Origin: Triatoma infestans
Taxonomy: Eukaryota; Arthropoda; Insecta; Hemiptera; Reduviidae
NCBI GenBank assembly: GCA_011037195.1
Contig: JAAEAF010001588.1
Location: 62,001 to 126,000 of the forward strand
Reading direction: 5' to 3'
DNA length: 64,000 nucleotides
The notes below the pieces were generated by a model. That model made no database searches. It worked only from the letters and a program-made list of their open reading frames with translations, and had not been told where the DNA came from. Positions 54,470-64,000 of this stretch are shown one piece after another; within the stretch, counting starts at the first letter, position 1, and every line of letters begins with the position of its first letter. Position numbers and translations under genes: made by a program.

Positions 54470-55165
54470 TTCTGGTGTGAAACATTCACACGACAAATTT
54501 TCATAATACATGGAAATTATTACACATTCCTCCAATATAAATATTAGAGGTGGTGGGGATGGAAATCTCGGCAGGCAGAAACAGAATGTGTCTACTCTGT
54601 AATCCTAAAGAGAGCGCCAAAATATTACACAAACCCAACAAATATTTAAAATGTAATAATGACGTAGATTACAGAAAATATTCTACAAGGAATTTTTGCG
54701 GAAAAATATTTCAAATAAAAGTGACAGATCTGTGCACGCAGCATTCAGTCCAAGTATTCAACAAAATCATGGAACCATACTTCAGAGGAAAGCTTAATGC
54801 TACTGTATCCCCCCCAAATTTTTCCCGAGAAATAAAAGTGATACGTATTTCGGTGTTCAGATAGTATGCGAAGTTTAAAAGAAAATCGTTGGAGCTGTTT
54901 ACGCGAAAATCGCAAACGAAAAATCTAAAGGAAAAATTCAGTAAAGTCGTTTGGAAGGGATTTCGCCCGGACCCTCCCTGTCTGATGCGATGGCAGTATC
55001 TAAAGGTAACACCAAAACACACACCGCACACACACAGACCATTCGCTAAATAAACATTTTTGTTCTTTTTCTGGGAGACCACAAAACATGCATTTCCGGT
55101 TATAACGCAATTACGAAAATCTGACACTATTGCAATACTTCCTCTACCAGGAGTAACAGGAAGTA
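54470..55165 (-). repeat. Rep-A copy
   Basis: From TTCTGGTGTGAAACATTCAC to GCAATACTTCCTCTACCAGG AGTAACAGGAAGT. Diverged internally; lies upstream of gene 2. Confidence 0.85.
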
Positions 55166-55686
55166 ATAACCAATTAATAGGGTTATGGGAGAGATGAGAT
55201 GTTTAAAGCTATTCTCCCTCTAAAGTGCTGCCATTTCCTCATCTTCTATGTTATTTTGGGCAACTAACATTTAATTGATTATGATTAATAATACCTGGTA
55301 TGACATAAAATTTTTATAGTTTCTCTAAATATTTACATAAAAATGACAATAAATAATGCAATAACCACAAAAATGTCTATTCAATAATTATTTTGCTAAT
55401 GTTTTTGAAATAAAAAAATATTAAATATGTAATAAACATATTACTTATTGACTATTAGTTTTCTCAGAATACTGTGTATTGGCTGATATGTGCTATAAGA
55501 AAAACAAACATTGAAATAAGGAAACAAATTTATAAAAAGCCCTGTATTGTACAGTCTAATATTTCTAATGAAAACAGAAATCATTACCAGCTGGAATTTA
55601 CCCTCTCTACCAGTTTGTGATGAACAGTACAATTTCTTGTATACAGTAATTCACACAGGATACGTCTAAACTGTTTATATCAGTAA

Positions 55687-55735
55687 TATATATAAAGAGA
55701 TAATGATTGTCTTGTTTAAAACTATCAGTTCAGTT
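55687..55735 (+). promoter_or_regulatory. Candidate core promoter of gene 2 (TATA and initiator)
   Basis: TATATATAAAG with TATAAA at 55691-55696, and initiator-like TCAGTT at 55725-55730 (A at 55727) and again at 55730-55735 (TCAGTT). The spacing of about 36 bases is a little longer than the usual ~30. A start here would give a ~55-base leader before ATG 55782. Confidence 0.5.
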
Positions 55736-55781
55736 AGTAAACATACTGCTAGCGGGTCTGTCCTACATAAGCTTGGAAGCT

Positions 55782-55940
55782 ATGTATTCATCATCAATGA
55801 GTTTGTTTGTTTACTCTATGCTATGCTGTATAGTTTGTCTGACGGTACTGCAACAAACTACAGCACATCCGGTACTTGATGACCAGTTACGACCTCATGA
55901 AGATCACGAACTACCATCATCAGCTTTGGATGTTTTAATG
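55782..55940 (+). CDS. Novel secreted peptide precursor, exon 1 (signal peptide)
   Basis: 53 codons from ATG 55782 to the donor ATG|GTAAAT. The N-terminus is a classical signal peptide: MYSSSMSLFV then YSMLCCIVCLTVLQQTTA, with probable cleavage before HPVLDDQ. The propeptide part is acidic and Pro/His-rich (LRPHEDHELPSSALDVLM). An open frame extends upstream to 55707 but starts with TTG and would spoil the signal peptide, so ATG 55782 is chosen. The intron (55941-58115, 2.2 kb) is phase 0 and full of Rep-A pieces. I do not recognise the protein. The joined product is 117 residues and enters the secretory pathway; a neuropeptide or small hormone precursor is the likeliest role. Confidence 0.8.
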
Positions 55941-56096
55941 GTAAATTTTTTTTTTAAATAAAAATCATTAAAATAACCCATTAACGACTTTAATTTTACA
56001 CTAGAAATGGACGTTCTTATAGGTATTAAATAAACCGTCTAATCTCTCAATATCAGGTGAATTTCTAGACGTAACGTTATTTTCTCTTATTGCAGA
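55941..56096. other. Intron 1 of gene 2, left end
   Basis: Donor GTAAAT at 55941 followed by AT-rich intron. No feature. Confidence 0.6.
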
Positions 56097-56420
56097 CATT
56101 ACAATACTTTCTCTTACGGTTAGTAAGAGAATTATTGCGACCATATCAAATTTTCGATCCAAATTTTTTACAAAAAAAAAAAAAAAATTTAAGATGCTCT
56201 GAGTAAAAAAAAGTGGTTTTTAGAAAATAGATTGTGTTTGTCTGTCTGTCCGGAGGTATGTGGTCAATTCAAATTTGATATTCCGTTTATGTTTTACCAT
56301 GAGACTTGAAAATAAGATTTTGATCAATGCAAGTCATTCTCTTTAATCTTCTTCGTAGGTGAGCTACACATGGAAAGTGCTACAAACATTTTTATCTTAA
56401 TAAGAATTATCTGCGACTTT
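56097..56420 (+). repeat. Rep-A fragment in gene 2 intron
   Basis: Starts TTACAATACTTTCTCTTACG with GTTAGTAAGAG, then AAGTGGTTTTTAGAAAATAG and AAATTTGATATTCCGTTTAT. Forward, truncated. Confidence 0.75.
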
Positions 56421-56689
56421 CTCTATTAGAGGAGTTGTGGGGGCAGGTGGTGAGTCGGGCGCCCTCAACAAATATCAAGACTTCTAAAGATTTAGTAAAA
56501 ATTATAAGTTTGAAGAAAGTTCGTCAGTGTACTATGGAAATTCTATTTAGAGAAAGTCACGTGATTATTTCACAAAATATTTTTTTAAATGACAAATTTT
56601 TAGCTGTCCCAACATTACACAAACTTAGATGATGGCAAAATGGCAACTGCGAAATGGCAACTATTCCTCACACGTATAGTTCTTATTAC

Positions 56690-57325
56690 TGTTTTAAAGC
56701 GTCGCCATTTTTATGGAGAAAATCACAACAAAAATCTTTAAAAAACCTATTCAGTAAAGTCGCACTTCCGGTCATCCGATTTTCTTCAATCTCAGGATTT
56801 CTACAACATTTAATTCTAATTAATATTATTTAAATGATGCAATTGTGTAATAACTGAAATAGCGCTTTAGAGGTAACCATAACTCCACCCCTCCCCCAAA
56901 AGTGACCTTAAATGAATTTTCCCGGAAAAATGTTTCAATTACGAGTTGTAGCTCCTTGTATGTGTAGTTGATAGATCAAGATTAAAGAACATCGTTGCAG
57001 CCGTTTTCGAGGAAATTACAAAAAACTGGAAAAAAATTAATAAAGTGGCACTTTCGGTTTTGCCCGAATCTTCAGGTCTGATGTGGTGGTACGACCTAAA
57101 CGGAATACCAAGTTTGAGCTTCCTGCAACTTTTCGTTTTTGAGATATTCTGTTAAAACACACACACGCACAACACATACAGGCCATTTTCTTAAAAAAAA
57201 AACACTTTTATGGACTCAGACTACCACAAAACGTATATTTCTTGTGAAAACTCAATTTGGAAAATCTGGCACGATCGCAATCTTCCGCTTACTATTATTA
57301 GTGAGAGAAAGTAAAAAAGAGTGAT
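56690..57325 (-). repeat. Rep-A copy in gene 2 intron
   Basis: CGCACTTCCGGTCATCCGAT, CACCCCTCCCCCAAAAGTGA, GTTGTAGCTCCTTGTATGTG and an end TTAGTGAGAGAAAGTAAAAA. Reverse orientation. Confidence 0.85.
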
Positions 57326-57534
57326 AGGTTTATGTAACATGGGTAGTGGCATGGCAAAAGTTAAAAAGGAAATCGTTTATGAATTCTAGCAATGCTAGAA
57401 CTTTAATGTTCCTTAATTATATATAAGTGGTATAGAAGTGCATATTGCATTCAAGTAGCATTGTAGAGGGAGCTGGTTAATGCAAAAACTCCCGTCAGAC
57501 ACCGCCAAAACTCAATTTTCCTGCACAAAAAATG

Positions 57535-57865
57535 TTAAGTAAAGTTTGGTGTAAAGCACTCGCACCGCTTCCTCTTTTACAATTCTCACAATAATAATTT
57601 TGATAATTTTTTCAAATCTATAACTTTTACTTAACCTTCAGTTTTATTTCAGTGGGAGAATCTAAACTTCAACAACTTTTCTGTGGAAAGCATAGACTCT
57701 CCCTCCCCCAAAACTTTTTCAAAGAATTTTCCCAGAGTAATGCTTCCAATAAAAGTTGAGTCCCTTCAAATGTGTAGTTGAGATGGAAGTTTAAAAAAAA
57801 AAATCGATGCATCGTTTTTGAGAAAATCGCAGAAAACTGAAAATTCCGTTCAATTGAGTTTAGAA
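57535..57865 (-). repeat. Rep-A fragment in gene 2 intron
   Basis: GTTTGGTGTAAAGCACTCGC start, CTCCCTCCCCCAAAACTTTT and AAATGTGTAGTTGAGATGGA, CGTTTTTGAGAAAATCGC. Reverse orientation. Confidence 0.7.
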
Positions 57866-58115
57866 GTTTGTGGGAAAACTGAGAGTTTAGGTTTCAAATG
57901 TTGATGACACTGGAGTTCTAGCTTCGGTATTCAAGTAGCAGCTGTCATCAGAACGGCAACTAAACAATGAGTTAAATATTCCGCTTAAAGAAAATTTGTA
58001 AATTTTATTGTCGTGTTAACTGGACAAAGAGGAAATCTATTGATTGTCCTGCACCAGATTATTTTTTCCTTTTCTTTCGACGATCATGATTTTATTTTCT
58101 TTAATAATCACACAG

Positions 58116-58310
58116 GAAGTTATGAAACCATGCCGTGCATTTCCTAATGGATGTAAACGAGTAGCACGCAGTCTATCGGCTCTTGAATTGAACTTGGCCG
58201 CTGATCAAGCTAACCTGCACACTGGAAGACAGCTGAGAAGTTTGCACGATGAAGTGAGCAGTGTATATAAGAAGAGGAAGGGCGGTAAACCACGTATTAT
58301 ATTGCTTTAA
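58116..58310 (+). CDS. Novel secreted peptide precursor, exon 2 (C-x6-C peptide)
   Basis: Acceptor ATCACACAG, phase 0, 64 codons and TAA. The sequence begins EVMKPCRAFPNGCKR: two cysteines six residues apart, able to form a small disulfide ring, directly followed by Lys-Arg. Then comes a helical, cysteine-free stretch (VARSLSALELNLAADQANLH, GRQLRSLHDEVSSVY) and a basic end KKRKGGKPRIILL with more convertase sites. C-x-A-F-x2-G-C recalls crustacean cardioactive peptide (C-x-A-F-x-G-C) but has one extra residue and no amidation glycine before KR, so I do not assign it. Calcitonin-, elevenin- and CCHamide-type patterns were considered and do not fit. The same gene order as the ITG-like gene, 5 kb apart on the same strand, is probably incidental. 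Confidence 0.8.
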   Translation, partial: EVMKPCRAFPNGCKRVARSLSALELNLAADQANLHTGRQLRSLHDEVSSVYKKRKGGKPRIILL

Positions 58311-58322
58311 AACTGAAAACTG

Positions 58323-58328
58323 AATAAA
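58323..58328 (+). other. Poly(A) signal of gene 2
   Basis: AATAAA 12 bases after the stop codon, then an A/T-rich stretch with further AATAAA at 58446-58480. Consistent with a very short 3' UTR. Confidence 0.65.
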
Positions 58329-58329
58329 T

Positions 58330-58840
58330 GTATAAAACAAAATACCAAAGATTGTAAATATTAATCAAAAATTAAATTCTGATCCAATGTAAATTCACTA
58401 TTATTTGAATTCATTAACAAACTATAATAGTTATCAAAAAATATAAATAAATAAATTAATAAAATAAAAATAAAATTGTTGAATTACTGAAACCTACTAA
58501 ATCCTGGATCTGAGAAATAAACATGAACACACATATATTATAACAGTGGTAATTAGCATAAACAGATGTTATATTTACAATTCATTGAATAGTTCAATAA
58601 ACCAGCCAACAGATTGCACTGTTATATAGAATTCAAGCGATCAGCTGGTACAAGTACCATAGAAGATTAATTACAAGACAGAACTAACATTTTCCACAAT
58701 AAAATCACTTTTACTTTTTTACTTTCTCTTACTTATACATCGATCAAAATTTCTGGAACCTCGACAATTGAAACGATTACAGCCGATTTTGATCGAAAGA
58801 ATATGGAAGTCGACGAGGTTATAACCTTTTATTTGGAAGG
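58330..58840. other. Intergenic DNA after gene 2
   Basis: AT-rich; TTTTTACTTTCTCTTACTTA at 58716 is a lone Rep-A-like terminus. No gene seen. Confidence 0.5.
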
Positions 58841-58885
58841 GAGGGGCTTAGAGTGCACTGCAACCAATAGAAGTCTTTTGGGCCC

Positions 58886-58976
58886 ACTTACTGGTTCTAG
58901 GATGATACAGAGATCCTACAATCGTTTCTTCTCTAGGCGATTCCAGGCTCTCTGTCTCATCCTAGAACCAGTAAGT
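58886..58976. repeat. 39-bp inverted repeat (perfect-loop hairpin)
   Basis: Arms 58886-58924 and 58938-58976 match at 35 of 39 positions around a 13-base loop. Outer arm sequence ACTTACTGGTTCTAGGATGA. The size and near-perfect pairing resemble a small-RNA precursor or a miniature foldback element. It lies 580 bp past gene 2; flanking GGTTGCAGTGCACT (reversed, about 58850-58865) is shared with SINE S1 ends. Confidence 0.85.
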
Positions 58977-59209
58977 CCTAGAGACCCTTCCAACTTCCAA
59001 GATAAGATCTGGCGAAATCTCAGAATCTGGGAAGGTCCTAAGATGTGTATTATATATTACTCCCACACCTGGTAAGTACCCACCTTCCATGCCTTCTCTG
59101 GATGGTAGTGTCGTAGTCAGGAGCTGTATTAGAATCTCCTCTATCTTCCCACAGAATCTATATCGCGGATCTAACCCCAGCTTTTGCTTAGGTGACCCCC
59201 TGAGCCTAC

Positions 59210-59395
59210 AATACCCCTGATGGTCCGGAATTTTCGTGTGCTTTGAAAACACACAAACATAGAGACCATTCGCCAAAAAAACCTTTTTTTCTTATTCAGG
59301 GGACCACCAAAACATGTATTTCCGGTGAAAACATAATGTCGACAATCTGGCACGATCGCGATACTTCCTCTTCCTACGAGTAAGATAAAAAAACA
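59210..59395 (-). repeat. Rep-A end fragment
   Basis: ACACAAACATAGAGACCATT, GTATTTCCGGTGAAAACATA and an end CGATACTTCCTCTTCCTACG AGTAAGATAAAA. Reverse orientation. Confidence 0.75.
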
Positions 59396-59969
59396 TTCAG
59401 TAATAAGGGAAAATAACTAAGTAGTAATAATTTACGACACGCCCCCCACCACTCCTTAGCCTTTGTTTCAATGTACATATATTAAGGAAAACGAAATTTC
59501 AGTAAAATTCTGAATTCGAAGAAAATTTATCAAATATTATGCAAACTGCAGTGAGAGAAAGTTGTGTGACGCAACAGATATGTTAAAAAATATTTTGTTT
59601 TTTGCAGTAAAAACATACGACCATTTAAAACAGTAACTCTCTATAATAAATTATTAATAGCTGATGATCCATAGAGAGTGCGTCACAATTTATAGCAGGA
59701 TGCCAACAAAAAGTAATTAATAATAAATTACTTATTAATCATTTATTAAGAGTTCATTTCTTCATGTTACAAGTTATTTGAATAAGTGAAAAGGTTACAT
59801 TTGAGTCATCTGAAGTTTCTCTGCTAGAGTAATTTTGGAAAAATAAACCATTTTCTTTTAAATTTTTTTCAATTCCATTGCAAACTCCCTGGAAATTTAA
59901 AAACACCTGGTCCTGAATTTTAGGTTTATATAAGAATTTCTTCACAAAAAAATTACCAGAAGGCAGATT

Positions 59970-60819
59970 TTAACATAAAAAAAATCTGGTGTGAAACACT
60001 CACACACTTTCTCTTACTCCAATTCTCAAAATGATAATTGACAAATTTTATAGTTTGTGTACCAAATTTAATGATATTTGTCGAAAACTGAAAAAACTGT
60101 TCACTAAAAGCGCACTTCCGGTTTACTAATTTTCTTGAAACTCGGAATTTCAGCCATCTATTTATTTCTAACTAATTATGTTTGGATGATAGAATTGGTA
60201 TAATCAACTAGGATAGCACTTTGATGAAAATCTAACCCCAACCCCTCCCCTAAAAGTGCCCTTAAAAGAATTTTCCCAGAGAAATGTTTTAGATAAAAGT
60301 TGTAGATCTTTGCATGTTTAGTTTATATACGAAGTTTCAAAAAAATCGTCGGAGCCATTTTTGAGAAAATTGCGAAAAAGGTAATAAATCATTTAGTAAA
60401 GTGATAAAGTAAACGCACTTCCGGTTACCCGATTTTTTCAACCACGGAATTTCAACAACATATTTAATTCTAATTAACATTATTTAGATGACAGAATTGT
60501 GAAATAAACTGAAATAGCACTTTAGATGAAAACCTAATCCCACCCCTCCCCCAAAAGTGCCCTTCAGAGCATTTTCCCGGAGAAATGTTTCAAATAAAAG
60601 TTGTAGCTCTTTGTATGTGTGGTTGATGTTTCGAGTTTAAAGAAAATCGTCGGAGCCATTTTTGAGAAAATCGCAAAAAAGTAAAAAATCTAACTAGTAA
60701 AGTGGTACTTCCGGTTGAGGAATTTTGACAGATAACGTAGTGTCAGATCCCACGGTGATACCTAAACGGAATATCAAGTTTCAACTTTCTACGGTTTTTC
60801 GTTTTTGAGCTATGCTGTT

Positions 60820-60859
<40 letters not shown>

Positions 60860-61010
60860 CACGGACACACACACGCACACACAGACCATTTGCTAAAAAC
60901 CACTTTTTTGGACTCAGGGGACCTCAAAATGGATATTTCCGGTGAAAACTCGATATCGAAAATTTGACACGATTACAATACTTCCTCTTACTAGGAGTAA
61001 GAGAAAGTAA
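59970..61010 (-). repeat. Rep-A, reference full-length copy
   Basis: Runs from AAAATCTGGTGTGAAACACT CACACACTTTCTCTTACTCC to CTCTTACTAGGAGTAAGAG (60985-61003) plus AAAGTAA. ACTTTCTCTTACTCC near the first end recurs inverted at the other (GGAGTAAGAGAAAGT), a 15-bp subterminal inverted repeat. It contains three CTTCCGGTT blocks, two C-rich CCACCCCTCCCCC blocks that mark an internal ~330-bp duplication, and a (CA)n run (60838-60884). No ORF. Could be a non-autonomous DNA element. Confidence 0.93.
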
Positions 61011-61059
61011 TAAATTAGTAACGTAACAGCCAATGAAAGGTCATGGCCTGATTTGGTAG

Positions 61060-62030
61060 CCATTTTTACATTCCCTTACTGCTGTTGTAGTGAGAAAGTA
61101 TTGTGATCGTGACAAGTTTTCGAAATTGAGTTTCACCGGAAATACAAGTTTTGTGGTCAAATGTTTTTTTTTCTAATGGTGTGTGTGTATATTACGGGTT
61201 GACAAAATATCTCAAAAACGAAAAAATCGCATGAATCTGGAAGTCCTTATTCCGTTCAGGCACTACAATCGCATCTATCATTAAGGTTTCCGGCGAAACC
61301 CAACAACCGGAAGCACGGCTTTACTGATTTTTTTTTTCAATTTTTCGCGATTTTCTCGAAAATGGCTCAACGATTTTGTTTAAAATTCGTATAAAATCTA
61401 CAAAATGAATCCCTATCACTTTTATTATTCATAGCATTGATAGAAAATCAATATATTGAAGTCAAGTGAGCATAGAAAGAGCTACACCTTTTGTTCCGGG
61501 AAAATTCATTTAAGACTGGTTTGTTTTTTTCAGCAGCGTTGGGGTTAGGTACGCTTTTTTTCTAATATGCTATTTTATTTTAGTAAACAATGCTATCATC
61601 TATATAATATTAATGAGAATTAAAAATGTTGCAGAAATTTTGGTTTGGAAAAATCGATTGACCGGAATGCAACTTCACCGGACACTTTTCTGGGACTTCC
61701 TTCATGAAAACACCAATGGATTTCATTAAACTTGGTTTACATATACACTATAAGGGCCTATCACTTTGATTAGAAATATTTCTACTGAAAAATTGGTATT
61801 AGATGGATTCTGAGTGCTTGAGAAGTCAGGTTAAATTGGTCTAAATTGCACAATCAATATTTTATGTTGGCCTGACAGTTGCGCGGCCGTAAGGAGGTGA
61901 GGGTAAATTCATTTAGAACTTAGTTGCCATGGAGGCAATGAATGTTGAAGAAAATTTCCAGGCTAATTTATTGTTAATTAATTTGGTCAATTGAACCGCA
62001 GTATGAGAAATTCGTGTGAGAGTTTCATTA
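61060..62030 (+). repeat. Rep-A copy, inverted to its neighbour
   Basis: TTCCCTTACTGCTGTTGTAG start, CACCGGAAATACAAG, ATATCTCAAAAACGAAAAAA, CCGGAAGCACGGCTTTACTG and an end GAGAAATTCGTGTGAGAGTT. Forward, diverged; lies ~50 bp from the reverse copy at 59970-61010. Confidence 0.8.
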
Positions 62031-62440
62031 TTGATTTATAGTTGGATGCAAAGAGACGCCCTCCGCTGTTTTCCGGCATTCACAACCAGAGATCGTAACT
62101 AACTAACTGTAGCTCCCAATTGTATTACTTAAAATGTTTGCAGCCACCACAGTTACGATACTAAGCATATTGATCCCTGATCTCCCTAGGATTAATATAA
62201 AGCGAAAACTAGTTCGTAGACATAACCTATGTTAATAAATCTTCCAAACCCATATTCATGGTGTGGTTATGGTAAATGGTATTTATTATAAATAATGGAC
62301 GACCAGTAAATTAGGCTTTTCCTGTAATGTACAAGCCTAATCTCTCTATCAGAGAATTATCTACTTAGAGTTACAACACTTGTTGAATCATCTGCATAGC
62401 CTTTTAGAATCTTATATATTATTTATTTATCTAACTAGAA
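62031..62440. other. Intergenic DNA, nothing recognised
   Basis: Ordinary AT-rich sequence; no ORF or RNA gene seen. Confidence 0.5.
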
Positions 62441-62444
62441 TATG

Positions 62445-63425
62445 TGCAACACACACACGACTCTCCCATCTACTGCAATTATCACAATTCTAATTAACGA
62501 ATTTTCAACAAATTTTAAAATTATAACTAATCGTTTGGTTGGCCTTAACATTGAACACCAAATATTGGCAGAACTAAATTTGATCAAATTGGGGTCCACC
62601 AGGTAGCATTTCGATCAATTGAAAAAGAAAAATGTTACAAGTAAAAGTTATAGGTTTATTTTACGTGCAGTTAGCACGTTAAACATATAATGAAATCTAG
62701 CACACAGCCGCACTTCCGGTTACACGTTCTCTTCAAAATTGGAATTCTAGTTACGCAATAATGAGCCTTAATATTCTATGACAGTAGTTACTGTAAATTG
62801 TACTGTAGTGGTACTTTACAAGAAAGCTCACCATACTGCCCCCCCTCAGGAACCTCCACAAATTTATTTTTCCAAAATAAAATAAACAAAAAATCTGGTG
62901 TGAAACATGACTTTCACCTTACTCTAATTAATACAGTTTAATTAAGAAATTTTGTTTAAAATTGCAACGTTACAAAGTTTAGTTGGGCTGGTCATAAAAA
63001 TGGTTGTGTGCATTTTACTGGTAATACGTGGCATACCTGAGCAGCCTTATGTGGAGTGCTCTATGCCAAAACCAAGAAGGCATGTGCATTTTTAATTTCA
63101 AACTAACAGACAGCGGCCACCAATACCACGCTAAATTCAATATTTTTAGAAAAATGTTTCAAATAAAAGCGATAAGTTTCTATATATGCAGCCACCATTA
63201 CAATTAATGGAAATTAAAAGTCAATAGTTATTCTGTTCAACCTATTCTGTTAAATGATTTCCTTCAAATTTGGATTCTTCAAAAGTAGAATAAAGGTGAA
63301 AGAATTTGGAAACAGTATACCAAGTTGTAGGAAAATCATTGGAACCATTTTTTAGAAAATTGCGAAATAAAATAAAAATTGAATAAAGTTACATTCCGGT
63401 TGACGTATTTGATTTCGGTTTCTAC
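62445..63425 (-). repeat. Rep-A fragments
   Basis: At least two diverged reverse pieces: 62445-62850 (CACTTCCGGTTACACGTTCT) and 62885-63425 (AAAATCTGGTGTGAAACATG start, GAAAAATGTTTCAAATAAAA, ACATTCCGGTTGACG). Confidence 0.65.
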
Positions 63426-64000
63426 CTCCGCTTTTCACAAACAAGCTTTGTTCCGGCATTTCATCTAGATTGGCTCTACTACTACCTGCTACTGCCAGAC
63501 TCAAAAGGCCCAACAATTGTCTTAATTACACTCCATTTCGTTATTTTCCTATTTTCCTGCTTTTAACGCTTTCTTACATATTAATAAAATATGTCTGGTT
63601 TATAATAATTTATGTGCGTAATTTATATAATTTTTGATTCGATCTCATTCTATGTCCTTCAACGCAAAAAAAAAATTAATTTATGCAATTATTAATTAAA
63701 GATTTTAATATTTATCATTTAGAAATTCTTAGAAAAACTTATTTATATAGTTTTATATTGCGCGAGGAGGAAATATGATAAAATTATTATCGCAATGAAA
63801 ACAAAATGCGATGCTGTGAAATTTAATTACGGAAGTGGGACGATGTTCATTTGGGCTGTATTTATGTTGTTTCCATGGAGATGAGAGATAGCGAACAGAG
63901 AAGGAGTGTCGTCTGTTTTAAACAACTGAATTGCGACTTTATACTACAAATCTTTTCTGCTTCCTTTATTTGTTTACCATTTTAAAATAGACGCTTATAG
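63426..64000. other. Intergenic DNA, nothing recognised
   Basis: No coding or RNA feature recognised up to the window end. Confidence 0.5.

Noticed and set aside
54550..55127. Open frames of 104 and 138 codons on opposite strands
   Set aside because: They lie inside a Rep-A copy whose other copies do not keep these frames.
56435..56632. 65-codon frame inside the gene 2 intron
   Set aside because: Overlaps sequence derived from Rep-A and lacks splice signals joining it to gene 2 exons.
58116..58155. Crustacean cardioactive peptide in gene 2
   Set aside because: Ring has six instead of five residues between cysteines and no amidation glycine before KR; the rest of the precursor does not match.

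Overview
The window is animal nuclear DNA from an AT-rich, repeat-laden arthropod genome, most likely an insect and probably hemipteran. The reasons are GT-AG spliced genes with very small exons, a recognisable insect ITG-like (prohormone-3) neuropeptide precursor, and a transposon community of BEL/Pao, Ty3/gypsy, I-type and Jockey-type LINEs, irritans-like mariner, Helentron and tRNA-derived SINEs. A planthopper-like source is a guess from the style of the dominant dispersed repeat; I could not test it.

Two host genes are supported, both on the + strand. Gene 1 is the ITG-like prohormone: four coding exons at 3153-3279, 11956-12099, 15516-15604 and 50597-50734, with compatible splice phases, ending in a stop and a poly(A) signal near 50901. 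Its signal-peptide exon(s) lie left of the window, so everything from base 1 to 50596 outside the exons is intron, including one 35 kb intron. Gene 2 starts 5 kb downstream (TATA/initiator near 55691/55727; coding exons 55782-55940 and 58116-58310; poly(A) signal 58323). It encodes a 117-residue secreted precursor with a C-x6-C segment ending in Lys-Arg. I do not recognise its family; it looks like a neuropeptide or peptide-hormone precursor.

The rest is mobile and repetitive DNA. 1.5-2.25 kb: 24-bp minisatellite. 3.4-15 kb: several copies of a ~1 kb dispersed repeat (called Rep-A here), SINEs, foldback elements and a gag fragment. 17-18.7 kb: purine-rich tracts split by Rep-A. 18.85-24.8 kb: complete but defective BEL/Pao element with matching LTRs and a 5-bp target duplication. 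27.5-31.7 kb: LINE inserted into Rep-A. 33.1-38.5 kb: broken Helentron (cysteine peptidase, Pif1 helicase, endonuclease) interrupted by a second LINE and by a foldback element. 40.0-42.6 kb: gypsy-like gag-pol remnant. 45.7-46.4 kb: LINE end. 48.4-49.6 kb: mariner. 52.9-53.6 kb: SINE and Jockey remnant. 54.4-63.4 kb: more Rep-A around gene 2.

The most unusual signal is a set of foldback elements (6156-6302, 6402-6603, 33739-34022, 49932-50143, plus a single arm at 42472). Their inverted arms carry CTGANGA...GAAAC(NN)GTC, the core of a minimal hammerhead ribozyme, with pairable helices I, II and III in several copies. Such minimalist hammerheads are known from Penelope-like retroelements; here they occur as inverted pairs without a visible Penelope ORF.
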